From: Batkoa obscura
Taxonomy: Eukaryota > Entomophthoromycota > Entomophthoromycetes > Entomophthorales > Batkoaceae
Length of the DNA: 64,000 nt
Direction of reading: 5' to 3'
NCBI GenBank assembly: GCA_030770535.1
Contig: JASVEC010000016.1
Span: 434,001-498,000 of the forward strand
How positions within the stretch are numbered: the stretch's first letter is position 1; every line of letters begins with the position of its first letter. The position numbers and the translations under genes were made by a program. The notes below the pieces were generated by a model. The model was not told the DNA's origin and did not search any database. It worked only from the letters and a program-made list of their open reading frames with translations. Below, in pieces: positions 9,789 to 20,729 of the stretch.

Positions 9789-10979
9789 TCAAGTAGCTCC
9801 ATTAAATGCAATACGGTTTGGAGTTTGGTTTCCAGGGTTAGTGACCAAGCCTGTAGTTGCCAAAGTCAAGATTTTTTTGGTTACAGTGTCTGGATTTAAA
9901 GATTCATTTGAATAAAAGTAAGCAGCAAGCCCAGCAACATGTGGGGAAGCAAAAGCGGAGCCAGTTAAAGTTTTTAATCCACCATCATTCCATGTAGAAA
10001 TAACGTTTTGTCCAGGGGCATATAAGTCGACACAAGTACCATAGTTAGATGAAAGGGACCCAGAGTCATTCATATTCAAAGCTGCAACGTTGATGGCTTC
10101 TGGAGTAGACCCAGGCGAAAAATTGCATGCATCGCTATTACTATTTCCAACCGCAGTTACTATACTAACGCCATTCAGATGTGCTGATTTTACAGCGCTA
10201 TTTAAAGCCTGTGATAAACTACCACCGATTGAAAGATTGATAACGTTTCCTCTTTTCCCTCTTTTATCTTTTACCACCCAATTAATACCAGCTATTACAT
10301 TTGATGTAGCGCCTGCACCTGTGGAATCTAAAACTTTCACAGCTATAAGTTGCGCCTTTTTAGCTACACCATAAGTTTTAGCTCCAACAATACCAGCAAC
10401 AAAGGTGCCTTGTCCATGGTTATCATTGTTGCTTGGGTCTGATGAAAATTTGGCACCAAAGATAGCACGGCCTTCAAATTCTGGATGAGAAGTGTATATC
10501 CCTGTGTCAGCAATATAAACTGAAACTCCAGAACCATCCCCGAAATAAGTGTAATCATCAGTTAACAAAACTTTTTGCGAAATTCTTGCTAAATTCCAAG
10601 GAGCATGTGGTTGAATTGAACTAATACTCATAGTGTCAGTTTTTTCATTAGATTTGACTTTTACAATACTATCGTTTTCAACATAAGAAACTTCTGGTAA
10701 GGAACGAACTTGAGCAACCACTTCATTAGAAAGCTGTGCTGAATAGAAATTGCCCAAAGAGTTATATATATAGTTGATTTTATTCTGTCCAGAACGATTT
10801 TTGAATAATGAACGGACACTATTTAAATGAGAATCAAGAGTAATACGATTACTATCCTTAAGCTTAATGATATAACTTCCTTCAATTATTCCATTCTCAG
10901 AAGCTATCAATGAATCAAAAGCTGAAACAGAAGATAGGAGGAGGAAGTTTGAAATATGAACAGAGATAAAAAATTTCAT
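9789..10979 (-). CDS. Proteinase-K-like subtilase, nucleophile Ser replaced (likely pseudoprotease)
   Basis: A single-exon gene of 396 residues with the layout of secreted fungal S8A subtilases: signal peptide (1-20), I9-type inhibitor propeptide (about 33-107, GSYIIKLKD to SYVEND) and a peptidase domain from about 125. The catalytic Asp158 is in YIADTGIYTSHPEFEG and His188 in NDNHGQGTFVAGIVG; the oxyanion Asn279 is in AVGNSN. The nucleophile motif, normally GTSMA(S/T)PHVAG, reads GSAFASPHVAG, so the catalytic position (342) is Ala and the preceding Thr is Ser. The codon GCT is plain in the sequence. The rest of the frame is intact, so decay is not otherwise evident. It may be a non-catalytic homolog (binding or inhibitory role), a very young pseudogene, or a sequencing error. 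A TATA box lies 37-44 nt upstream. Confidence 0.85.
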   Translation of the reverse strand: MKFFISVHISNFLLLSSVSAFDSLIASENGIIEGSYIIKLKDSNRITLDSHLNSVRSLFKNRSGQNKINYIYNSLGNFYSAQLSNEVVAQVRSLPEVSYVENDSIVKVKSNEKTDTMSISSIQPHAPWNLARISQKVLLTDDYTYFGDGSGVSVYIADTGIYTSHPEFEGRAIFGAKFSSDPSNNDNHGQGTFVAGIVGAKTYGVAKKAQLIAVKVLDSTGAGATSNVIAGINWVVKDKRGKRGNVINLSIGGSLSQALNSAVKSAHLNGVSIVTAVGNSNSDACNFSPGSTPEAINVAALNMNDSGSLSSNYGTCVDLYAPGQNVISTWNDGGLKTLTGSAFASPHVAGLAAYFYSNESLNPDTVTKKILTLATTGLVTNPGNQTPNRIAFNGAT

Positions 10980-11015
10980 TTTAATATACTTAAACTTTTT
11001 TTTGCATATTGCTGG

Positions 11016-11023
11016 TATTTATA
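11016..11023 (-). promoter_or_regulatory. TATA box of subtilase gene
   Basis: TATAAATA on the minus strand, 37-44 nt upstream of the ATG at 10979. Position and sequence are typical, but transcription start is not known. Confidence 0.5.
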
Positions 11024-12366
11024 GTTTGTTTATATGATGACGCTCATGGCCTGTAAATGTTGTAATTCAAGATGTCAACCATAAACCATTTATGCGAAAA
11101 AGCGTTATTTTTTATGTTGTGTTATCATTATTTAATATTACTTGTCTCTCAGATCAGCAGGAAATGTAAAACATTTTTATATATAATTAGCAAGCAAACT
11201 TCTATTATTAGCAAATCTAATAATTAGACCGCTATTTCAGATCCTTCTTAACCCGGCTGTATATTCATTTTTGGATTTTTACATTAAGTCACACGGTAAA
11301 TCAATTTCTAGATACTTTAGTTTCTGTAAGAATTCTCTACATCCAATGAATATTCTGAGTGCAGCTATATACCAAACATAAACAACTTACACAATAAACC
11401 ATTAATTTTAATCTAATATTGCCTGTCTCAGAAATCAGTAGGAAATACAGTGTTCTTCATTCCATTCAGCAAGAAAAGTTTCAGCAAAAGTATTAAATGT
11501 GTAGCTACTTTTTCGGGGGTTTAGGTTTAAAATAACTATTGAATATTTTTAGGAGGAAGTTTGTACAGAATTAAACATATAGCAAGGATTTCAATGCAAA
11601 ATATTCAACCAGTTTGAAAAAGATTTTAAGCTTATTATTAGTGGGTAATAAAAGAGTAATCCTCATTCAGTTAACTTCTAAATCCAAAATAATATGGAAA
11701 TAAAAATCAAACACATAACTATCAAAAAAAGGAAAACCGAACTCCTAAGACTAAGAAACTAAGGACTAAATCTACAAAGAGATCATCTTAATCCATAATT
11801 GAATCTACGCTTAAAAGTCCATGTAAAAAAATCTCGATAATGAGTTGTATTTCTACAGCCTATTAACAAATCAACTAATTTAATAAATAAATCAATATAT
11901 TTCATTAATATTTCCGAGGAATTTCCATAGAGCTTTAAAATTTGAAAAGACTGAATCTTTCTTTAGTGCTTAAACTCCGTAGTATTTCTTTTTATTACCC
12001 AGAGTTTTATTAATATCTGGGTATTGCTTTTTATTCAAAATTTTTGCCTTATTTTTCTTGTGGGACATTATATTTTACCTATTATTAAATTCAAATCATA
12101 AATTCAGGAGCGAATTTGAAAAATAATTTCGTTCCCAGCCAATTAACATGGACTAAAGTAATCCAGCTTAAAATAATTGGATAGATCATAGATTAAGTGT
12201 CTATTTTATTGATCAGCCTACAAAATAAAAGTAAAAATTAAGCTAATTTTAATTTAAAAATTGATCATCCAAATAAACTTTAATAATAAGAATTTAAGCC
12301 ACATTCACTATTTTATTAAAACTTATCGAAATATTATTACAATTTCTTTTTTTATTTTATTCACTT
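11024..12366. other. Intergenic with a diverged direct repeat
   Basis: About 1.3 kb with no supported gene. Two segments near 11124-11195 and 11405-11475 share a pattern (CTAATATTGCCTGTCTC, then GGAAAT and AGCAAG) and look like an old direct duplication. On the minus strand around 12000-12070 there is a 32-codon frame starting MSHKKNKAKILNKK, too short to call a gene. Confidence 0.5.
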
Positions 12367-13306
12367 ATGTCTAATAAAGAAGCTACCTTTTTACCTTTAC
12401 AACAGAGAGTTGTTGTCTTAATTAAAGTAACCAATTTCTATTACTATTTTATTATTTTTTGTTAACAACTATTAAAATAGAAACTCGATGGTCTTTGGTT
12501 TTTATTAAATATAACAGGGCTCACATTTAGCTTAATATATACGCTATTGCCAATATTATTTGACAAAGACAAATTATTATTAATATATAAGTCTATCTTT
12601 TTAATATCTTTATTATCGGATAGTTTGATATTCCTTAAATATTTTGGTGTAAGTACTATCATTTTATTTATTACTTATAACTTACTCTGTTTATAGTTAA
12701 AAGGTTTTAAGTTTGGCTTCAAACCTTTACTATCTTTACTTAACTGGGAGCCTTTTTGTTACTTAGTCTATTCAGCTATATTTTTAAATTTAAGTTTTAC
12801 CTATGGTAATACAGCTTTATGATATAATAATGACACTTATTAAATTAATTAGGATCAACATTACCAATTAGTATAAGATATTTGAAAAATAGCATAAACT
12901 TTATAAGAAAAGATATATTAATATTAATTGAGCCAGCAATACAAAAGGAATTGATAAGATATAAATTAAATCCTGATCAAAAATTAGATATAAAATTATC
13001 TAACATTTATTTGAAGCTACAATCTATTATTTTAACTTTGACCCCAATTTTATTAAAGTTAAACATATTAATTGAGCTATTCTTGTTGCCTCTTAGTGTA
13101 TTGTTTTCTAGTTTGTAAGTATTTATAATTCATATTAATAATATAATTGACAATTTGTATTTCTTAGATTAAGTTTCAAATTATTACCTATCTTATTTTA
13201 TGGCTTATTTTTAAAATTACGTATATCCAACTGTAAAGCATTTAAATCTTTATTATTCAATTTATTAGCTATTAATTTTCCAATGTTAAAATCATTAGTT
13301 CAATAA
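12367..13306 (+). CDS. TMEM33/Pom33-family membrane protein (paralog A)
   Basis: Five exons, 12367-12426, 12481-12648, 12697-12805, 12853-13114 and 13168-13306, join in frame to 245 residues. The protein has several membrane helices. Its start (LQQRVVVLIKKLDGLWFLLN), middle (GFKFGFKPLLSLLNWEPFCY) and the late block EIFLLPLSV-like ELFLLPLSVLFSSL followed by FYGLFLKLRISNCKAFKSL match the pattern of TMEM33/Pom33/Tts1 proteins, which shape ER tubules and act at nuclear pores. All introns are 48-54 nt with canonical borders. It is convergent with the SRP receptor gene, 115 bp away. A second, diverged family member is at 16986-17991. Assignment rests on pattern recognition of the family, not on an alignment search. 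Confidence 0.7.
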
Positions 13307-13421
13307 GAATATAACAATTTTAATAACTATTATGGCTGGCCAAGGAATCTACCTATTTAAATAAATAAATATTATAATAATTGTATGTAAAATTGACTTG
13401 AGCTTACTATATTATAATTTA

Positions 13422-14396
13422 TTAACAAGATTCAGTCCAATTTAATATCTCCCTTAATTGATTATAATTTACACTATTTTTTCCATCTTTAGTTTTAGGT
13501 AATGAGCCTAAAGACAGCGACAAAAAGTCGACTGAGTTTGTATTTAAATCTGTAAACTCAAATTTTTTATTTTCATAACCCAGAAATACGTTGCTTTGCT
13601 CTTCATTTTCCTCTCCTAAACTTTCCATTAAGCTTGAGCTTTTACTTTCTCTTTGTTTGTCTCTGTAAAGTTAAAAATCATTAGTATGAATAAATACTGA
13701 GTGACCATAATGACTAAATTACATTTCACTTTCTAATAATGACTTTAATCTTGGTATCGAAATAGAAGTAGCTAAATCTGATTTATTAGCAATAATCAAA
13801 ATCGGTAACGAATTTTCAATAACAAAAGGCTGAGATAAAATATCATAAAGGGCTCTAAAAGAAAAGATAAACGTCATCATTAGAATTATATTAAATAAAT
13901 ATTACTCTGAAACTTTTATAATATTTCTAGTAGCAGAGAACGCATCTATCATGAATACTATTCCTTTAATACTATTTTCGTATTTGTTAATCAATTGTGC
14001 TCTTAATTTATCATGCCCTGGTACATCTATTATTTTCATCATCTTTTCTGTCAGCGGTTCTCCCTCTTCATCAACTGGCCTTACTAATGCTTCATTGCTT
14101 TTTAATGAAGTATGCGTTGGAAGCATTAAGCCTGTTCTTAACTAGGATATTATAAATACTATATATATTAAATGACATCAATACTTACTAAAGTAAATAA
14201 GGTGGTCTTTCCACTATTTGATAAACCAGTTAAAATAAATGCATCTCTTTCATTTAATAATTTGTTATTAAATTTTAAATAGACTATTAACCAAAATTTA
14301 GTCTTATTGATAATAATTAAATCTAAACAAATTACCAAGGACTCCTACAACTAGTAGCACTATTATCGCTATACTTAATAATAAAACCGTCTTCAT
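13422..14396 (-). CDS. SRP102: Signal recognition particle receptor subunit beta
   Basis: Five exons (14336-14396, 14189-14283, 13906-14141, 13723-13854, 13662-13422) give 254 residues. Residues 3-20 form one N-terminal membrane anchor. A small-GTPase fold follows: P-loop GLSNSGKTT (40-48), a switch region with IIDVPGHDKLR, and the NKSD base-recognition motif in IIANKSDLA. This is the layout of SRP receptor beta, which anchors the alpha subunit at the ER membrane and couples GTP state to cotranslational targeting. The last exon ends in LREILNWTES, as the family usually does. Frames are consistent across every junction (765 coding nt). Its 3' end faces the TMEM33-like gene at 13306. Confidence 0.9.
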
Positions 14397-15004
14397 TTTT
14401 AGTAAACTAAAAGAAATAAAATTTTACAAACTTCATTTTGTATTTTAAGTTGCCAATAATTAACTCGATAAATTACGTAACAAATAGCGATTGGCTGGAT
14501 ACTAAAAAAGCACCAAAATTTAAATAGTTATTAATATGGGTGTTATTAATGCAATAATAATGTTATGATAATGCTATAATGATACTACAACAGCATACTT
14601 TGGTATGTTAAAACAATTTTTTATTCATTTTATTTTATTCTAGTGATATATTTTTTACACTTTTCTCACACTTTTAAAATACCGGTTTTTGAACAATGTT
14701 CTTTTTTCAAGGGGAAAAAGTGGCATTTTAAAGCCAAAACAAATGCCAATAAAGAAGAAGATAAGGAATAATAAACCAATTAAAATCTAGTTTCAATTAA
14801 CAATCATTAATTAAAAAAAGTATAAGTTAGACAAGTTCATTTTTTATTAAATAATATAAATCTCAATTAAAGGAGCATCTATATATTATTATATATAATT
14901 GTTATCTTAATAGCTAAACAGTTATCTCTAATCTTATTATTTAATAATTGTCATTTCTCCTATCTACATATTGCCTTTGATTTTGTTTAAAAATATAAAT
15001 TAGG
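14397..15004. other. Divergent intergenic region, SRP receptor beta and septin
   Basis: About 600 bp between two divergent genes, presumably holding both promoters. AT-rich, with no recognised element beyond that. Confidence 0.5.
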
Positions 15005-16827
15005 ATGTTAGCAAGTAAGTTTAATTTTATGATTTGCTATAATAAAATAACGATTGTTGTTAGCACCTGAGCGTAGTGGTACTGTAACCATGACTAATGG
15101 TTTCGGAAATGTAAATAAAGTTATTTTTTTGAAACATGAATTAAATTTACTTTAATAGAATAATTATCGTACTAAAAAATTAGGAGGATATGTTGGATTT
15201 GGTAATTTACCAAATCAGGTACATCGCAAAGCAGTTAAAAAAGGATTTTATTTTACTATGATGGTTGTTGGTAAGACTATCTAAATCATTAATAAGGATA
15301 AAATTTAATTAATTCAGGTGAGTCTGGACTTGGAAAATCAACACTTATCAATACCTTATTTAATACTCGACTTTATCCCGAAAAAACTGATGTTAATCCA
15401 ACTAGTTACACTCCAAAAACAGTAGAATTACAAACTATAAGTGCAGGTATTATTTAATGTAGCATATTCGCCAATTTGTATTAACAATAATTTTAAATAG
15501 ATATCGAAGAGAATGGAGTAAAATTGAATTTAACTGTCATTGATACTCCTGGATTTGGTGATTTTGTTAATAATGAAGATAGGTAAGTGATCTTTTAAGG
15601 GCAATTTATAAATGATGTTAAATTATCTTAGTTGGAGACCAATCCTTGACAACATCGAACAAAGATATAGTGCTTATCTTGACCAAGAATCTCGAGTTAA
15701 CAGGTCTCAAATTCTAGATAACCGAGTTCATGCTTGTTTGTATTTTATTGCACCTACTGGTCATGCGTCAGTTTTTATTATAATTTATATAAGCTGTAAC
15801 TTAATTTTTTTTAGTTTAAAGCCATTAGATATTGAATTCATGAAAAGATTACACACTAAAGTGAATTTAATACCTATTATTGCTAAATCAGACACTCTTA
15901 CTGAAGAAGAAGTTGTTTCATTTAAAGAGCGTATACTTAATGATATCAATTACCATAATATTCAAATATTTAAGCCCTCCATTTATGAAAACGATGATCC
16001 AGATTCAGTAGCTGAACTTAGTGAAATTACTGTAATGATATATTTATTTTATATTTTTATAACTCACATATTCATTTAGGGTAAAATTCCATTTGCTGTA
16101 GTTGGTGGTACTGAAGAATATCCAGTTAACGGTAAATTAGTAAGAGGACGTAAATATCCATGGGGTGTCATTGAAGGTAATATAGTTTACAAAAATAGGT
16201 GGAATAGATCTAATTAAATAATTTAGTTGATAACGAAGAGCATAATGATTTTGTTAAGCTTCGACAAATGTTAATAAGGTAATTAATAAGAAATAAAAAT
16301 AAATATCGATTAAACTTTCTTTTAATAGAACCAACCTTGAAGACTTAAAAGATCACACTGACACTCAGCTTTATGAAAAATTCAGATCTGCCAAATTACT
16401 TTCTCAAGGCCATGTTCAAGACAATTCTGTATTCAAAGAAGTCAAGTAAGATAAACTGACGATACGATTTGACATCATTAACCTATTAATAACTTTATAG
16501 CCCAGTAACTAAGATGGAAGAAGAAAGACAACTCCATGAAGCCAAAATGCAAAAGATGGAAGCCGAAATGAAGATGGTATTCCAACAAAAAGTACAAGAA
16601 AAAGAGCAGAAACTTAAAAATTCTGAAGATGAAGTAAGTTTTACTAATCCTATATATTACAATCATCAACTTAAGTATTTTAGTTATATGCTCGTCATAA
16701 AGATCTAAAGGAAGCCTTAGAGAAACAGCGTATGGAGTTAGAAGAGAAAAAGAAACGCCTTGAGGCTGGGCTTAGACCTATCACACCTGATAAGAGTAAA
16801 AAGAAAGGTTTTGCTTTCAAACAATAA
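15005..16827 (+). CDS. CDC3: Septin, Cdc3/SEPT7-like
   Basis: Twelve exons: 15005-15014, 15064-15110, 15159-15270, 15318-15446, 15501-15582, 15632-15766, 15815-16031, 16080-16176, 16227-16278, 16329-16445, 16501-16633 and 16684-16827, in frame, 424 residues. The first exon is only 10 nt. The septin GTPase domain has the polybasic lead [20 protein letters not shown], the P-loop GESGLGKST (57-65), DTPGFGD (114-120) and AKSD (195-198). The septin-unique element WGVIE is present. Residues about 338-410 form a Glu/Lys-rich coiled coil ([12 protein letters not shown] onward). The lead sequence resembles the Cdc3/AspB/SEPT7 group, so it should form filaments at the bud neck, septum or hyphal cortex together with other septins. 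Subgroup assignment is tentative; the septin call is firm. Confidence 0.92.
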
Positions 16828-16985
16828 ATTTCTATAATTTGTTATTATCAATTTTATTAATTTGTTGTTTATTTTATTTAAACTATTTATGTTAAACTAT
16901 TTCACAGTGCTAATATTCATTTTCAGCAAAGATTACATAATGAATTGGATACATATAAATTGAATTTTTTTATTAAAGGCAAAAA

Positions 16986-17991
16986 TTATTGGGATCTATT
17001 GGCAGCAGCAGTAGCGGCAGTAGATGGGAAAACCGACGATAAAAATTGCTTTAATTTGTAATAATAAGTCTTAACAGTTTCTGGTACTTTTGGAGTTAAA
17101 ACATAACTATCAACTAATTTTTCCAATTGTCCAAAAGCAACTCTAGTTTGTGGAGATTTACTTGCTTTTACTTTTAAGAAGAAAATATAAGCAATAATGG
17201 CATAAGAAGTTGTATTACGACTAAAGGAATTTGTTATAAATGAATAATAAACAAATGATAAAACTTACAGTAAAAAGTTGACAAAAATCAAAGCTGGAAT
17301 AATTGAAACTTCAGCAAAACTGGCAATTTCAATTGCTTTTAAATAATAACGACTTTTAAGGACATCGAGTGCTAAAGCTAATTGTGCTGGATAGCTTTTA
17401 GTTTCTTTGTGCTCTTCAATTTCTTTTTTAATTTCTGGGAATAAAAGTGGTAAGATATTAGAACGTATATAGCCAGCTAAATGGAATAAGGAAAATATAA
17501 AGAAGGGGACCAAAGTGACTAAAAAAATCAATATTAACTCTAAATAAAAATAAAAATCTTACATGAAAGAACGCGTGAAAAAAGCCAGAAAGTGGCAAGG
17601 AGAAGATATAGAGAATTATCATCAATGAGTACTTTTTGAACGTATTGTACAGACAAACTGAATGGCTAAAAGGGATTAATTAAAGTTTATAAAAATATAT
17701 TACTCAATTTTACTTGATTCGTGAGATAGATAACTAAACCATAACTAAACATAGCACTCAAATAAACTAATCTATATGCTTTAGTGAAACTAAAAGCTGA
17801 AAATACATAAAAAAGAGTTCCAAGTACAACTAATAAATGACCAGTAAACCAACGAAATTGTTGAGTCTAAGTAAAGAATATGTATAAATATATTATCTTA
17901 ATTTAAATAGAGCTGTAAAAATAATTACACCAAAGATAGCTTGTAAGCGATTAAAAGCTTCACCGACAGAGGCAACGTTATTTAAAGCCAT
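16986..17991 (-). CDS. TMEM33/Pom33-family membrane protein (paralog B)
   Basis: Five exons (17929-17991, 17714-17866, 17563-17665, 17269-17518, 16986-17220) give 267 residues in frame. Several hydrophobic helices are visible (HLLVVLGTLFYVFSAF, then AMFSYGLVIYL, WLFSRVLSFTLVPFFIFSLF). A Lys-rich loop (PEIKKEIEEHKETKSYPAQ) precedes IEIASFAEVSIIPALIFVNFLL, which has the place and shape of the conserved NEIFLMPA block of TMEM33/Pom33. The C-terminus ends in an Ala/Ser-rich tail. It is much diverged from paralog A, 4 kb away, so this is an old duplication; fungal genomes such as yeast also carry two members (POM33 and PER33). It is convergent with the septin gene, 158 bp apart. Confidence 0.65.
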
Positions 17992-18821
17992 AATGAGTAA
18001 AATAGAAGATTAAAAAGTTTAAGCTCCATAGTTTTTTTTATTTATGTGTGTCAATAATTTTTTTAATAACTATTACATCAAATAAGATTGATTTATACTT
18101 TAATTTTCTTATTTTGCTTATTTATTATGTCAGATGTTGGAATTACCTTATTGGCTATAAATAGAACCTAATAAAATTACTCAATAATGATTCTTTCAAA
18201 AATATTTTTTTTGAATATATTTAATTACATGGTCATAAATAATTGGAAACATAACAGATTACAATAATAATAAACAAATAAGTGGAAATTTATAATTAAA
18301 CCAACTTTTATAATATATACATAGATTCAAAAGTGGTTAGTAAATTTTCATAAAATTTTATTATGAACAATATAATGAAACACTTTGTTAACAATTATTT
18401 GAAGGCTTTTTTTAAGAACATCATAAAACAGTAAAACAAAAAAAGAAGTTTTAAAAAGGAAAATCGAAGTCTAATTTATTCAGCCAATCATTGTATTAGA
18501 ATAGAAGTTGAGCTATAAATGAAGCATAAAAAAATAGGAGGTTTTTTTCTTATGCAAACAACAAACTTAATCTTTTGGATGACTAAAGAAGACAGGAGAC
18601 AATACTAATGAGGACAACGTTCAACTTCTCGTGGGTTGATGGCTTCATGAAGGCGAATTAGCCTGAAAGTCACATGGCGCTGTGCCAATTAAGTTAGTCT
18701 CTTAAGATCTTTTATAAGGTTTAATCTAAGAGTTGAATAATTTTTGGAACCCAATGGGTTGAAATTTATAAATAACAATAACAATAATTTAAAAATCCTA
18801 TAAAATTCTATAAAATTCTAT
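17992..18821. other. Intergenic with a GC-richer patch
   Basis: No gene supported. Most of it is AT-rich, but 18590-18700 is distinctly richer in G and C than the surroundings and has short hairpin-like motifs; see the separate entry. Confidence 0.5.
18590..18700. other. GC-richer island, possible ncRNA or gene remnant
   Basis: About 110 bp of near-balanced composition inside otherwise very AT-rich DNA. It contains small self-complementary units (GGCGAATTAGCC and GGCGCTGTGCC). Short open stretches exist on both strands, but none matches a family I know. It does not match tRNA, 5S, U1-U6 or SRP RNA consensus as I remember them. Confidence 0.25.
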
Positions 18822-19690
18822 TTATTCAGCTAATATTGACATGATCTTATACGCTCTATCTTTTTGAAACTCACTATATCCAGTTTTTTTAATATTTTCT
18901 TCACTTTTGTTTTCACTTTCTTTTGTCTTTTCCTCCTCTTTTTGTTCTTCTTTTCCCTCTTCTTTTACTTCTTCCTTTACTTCCTCTTTTGCATCATTCG
19001 TATTATCACTTTCGAATATTTCCTTAGCTTCTTCTAATAAGGACTAAAAAAATGAGATTACAAAAAATAGTCAAAAAATAAAATTACTTGTCTAGCTTTT
19101 CCTTTCGAATCTTTTATGTAAAGAAGGATATTTTCGAACATATCCTCATCAAACTTTAAAAGCTTAAAAAATGATATAGATAATATGCTATTATTTTACC
19201 TTATTTTCAGTATATAAATTTTGGAATATATAGACTTGTACTATTTTTCTAAACTTCCATTGGTCTCTATATGATTTAAATTGCTCAAGGTAAGCTACTG
19301 CTTCCGCTAGCTCTATGTTTTCCTATAAGTACAGTTTTAAGCCTTGAATAAAATTAAATTACTGAATTTTTCCTGAGATTCATCTCGTTTAGATGGTGGA
19401 ACTTTAATTTTCTTTTTAATGCTCTTATTTTCCTCTGTAACTATAAAAATGATATTCAATAAACAGAAATCATAAAGAACAGACTTTGACTAACCTTCTT
19501 CTTCTTTTTCATCACCCTCATTCAAAGCGTTTTCTTTGTCATCTTGTTCAGCTTTATGTTTTTTAACTTGCTCATACAAATCTTTAACTCTATCCTCATC
19601 TCTTTTTTTACCTTTTCTTTCTTTTTTATTTTGCTTACTTTTGTGATTCTTATCTTGCGTTATTGCTTTTTTCTCAATTGGATTATCCAT
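18822..19690 (-). CDS. WKF-domain protein (C7orf50-like)
   Basis: Five exons (19495-19690, 19363-19440, 19200-19312, 19088-19162, 18822-19043) give 227 residues. The N-terminus is a Lys/Glu-rich charged region (KSKQNKKERKGKKRDEDR). The middle holds AVAYLEQFKSYRDQWKFRKI, then VQVYIFQNLY and DEDMFENILLYIKDSKGKAR, which is the WKF domain known from human C7orf50 and small fungal nucleolar or ribosome-linked proteins. The C-terminal third is a run of Glu/Lys repeats ending GYSEFQKDRAYKIMSILAE. The exon 2-3 join was chosen to keep the WKF frame (acceptor after CATAG) and is the least certain border. The cellular role of the family is poorly defined. Confidence 0.75.
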
Positions 19691-20729
19691 TTTATATTAA
19701 ATATTGTTGAAAAACTAGGATTTGATTTTTATTTAAACTATTATATTTCAGTAAATTTATTAACTTTCGAAAAAGCCAATCAATGTCAAGGATTTTAGCT
19801 AACAAAAAGTATAAAAGACTTTATTTGTACTATCTATTCTCTTATAATAGAATCAATAGAACATTTTGACATCTGAACCTTTTTATTTATTTGTTGGATT
19901 ACTATAGTTCATAGGCTTACATATGATTCTTTTTTTTAATGTAAGTAATTAATACATAATTTGCAGAGATCTATTCGTATATACCAATAACCATTTAATT
20001 TATCAAAAAGGTTAAGAATATCCTAAACTAGCAAAAAAGCTCAACACACCAAATGCTACAATATACATTAATGACTTTGTTAGCGGTGTTATAAACCTCT
20101 TTTGATCTAAAGTGTCATTATCGTTAATTTTATCCAAGGTATTATTTTATATTAGTAATAGAAATGAGTATATATAAGAGTGTTTTTTTCTGGTTTCATT
20201 TTTTTCCATTTAAGTGCAATTTGAGTGGAGAAATTGTTAGTAAAGTTTAAAAAACATATCCTTATATACTAAGTGGTTTCTATAACTATCATAGGAAGTT
20301 AGATTTTATTGTTTGTTATTTTATACTAAATCTAATATAACAAATGTCAATTTAAACTGCTTGTCTCAAATAACTATATTTAAAGCTGAGGAAGAATCAA
20401 ATCCGCTTTGTATATTTGGAAAGCTCCATTATCGTAATTTAATCAAAGAACATCACTTCAGCTAAATATTTCAGCAATAAATAAATTAAAGTCAATGCAT
20501 AAGAGAAATATTTTAACAATAATATCACCAACTTAATATAATTACTAAATAAATGATTTTTTTTATATTTAATAAAGTGAAAACAACAATTTAGTCAATT
20601 TTAATGCTGCTTAAGAGCATTTAATACATTAAATAATTCAATAAGAATTTATTGCTTAAGAATTCCGAATGGCTACAGTATAAAAAATCACAAAATTATT
20701 CTTTATTTTTTATTTTTTATTTTCTTTGA
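19691..20729. other. Intergenic with one degraded MITE
   Basis: Region between divergent genes. Holds the degraded foldback copy at about 20176-20266 and otherwise nothing I can name. Confidence 0.5.
20176..20266 (+). repeat. Degraded TGGGG foldback MITE
   Basis: Retains TTTCATTTTTTTCCATTTAAG, TTGAGTGGAGAAATTGTTAG and the ATCCTTATA end of the family, but the left terminus has drifted. Confidence 0.6.

Noticed and set aside
10090-10558. Open frames opposite or within the subtilase
   Set aside because: Shadow frames of a gene with clear catalytic-domain motifs.
12462-12662. 66-codon minus-strand frame
   Set aside because: It lies antisense to exon 2 of the TMEM33-like gene, whose five-exon frame is consistent.
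18540-18720. U3, U6, SRP, RNase P or tRNA gene
   Set aside because: I compared the patch with remembered consensus motifs and found no convincing match.
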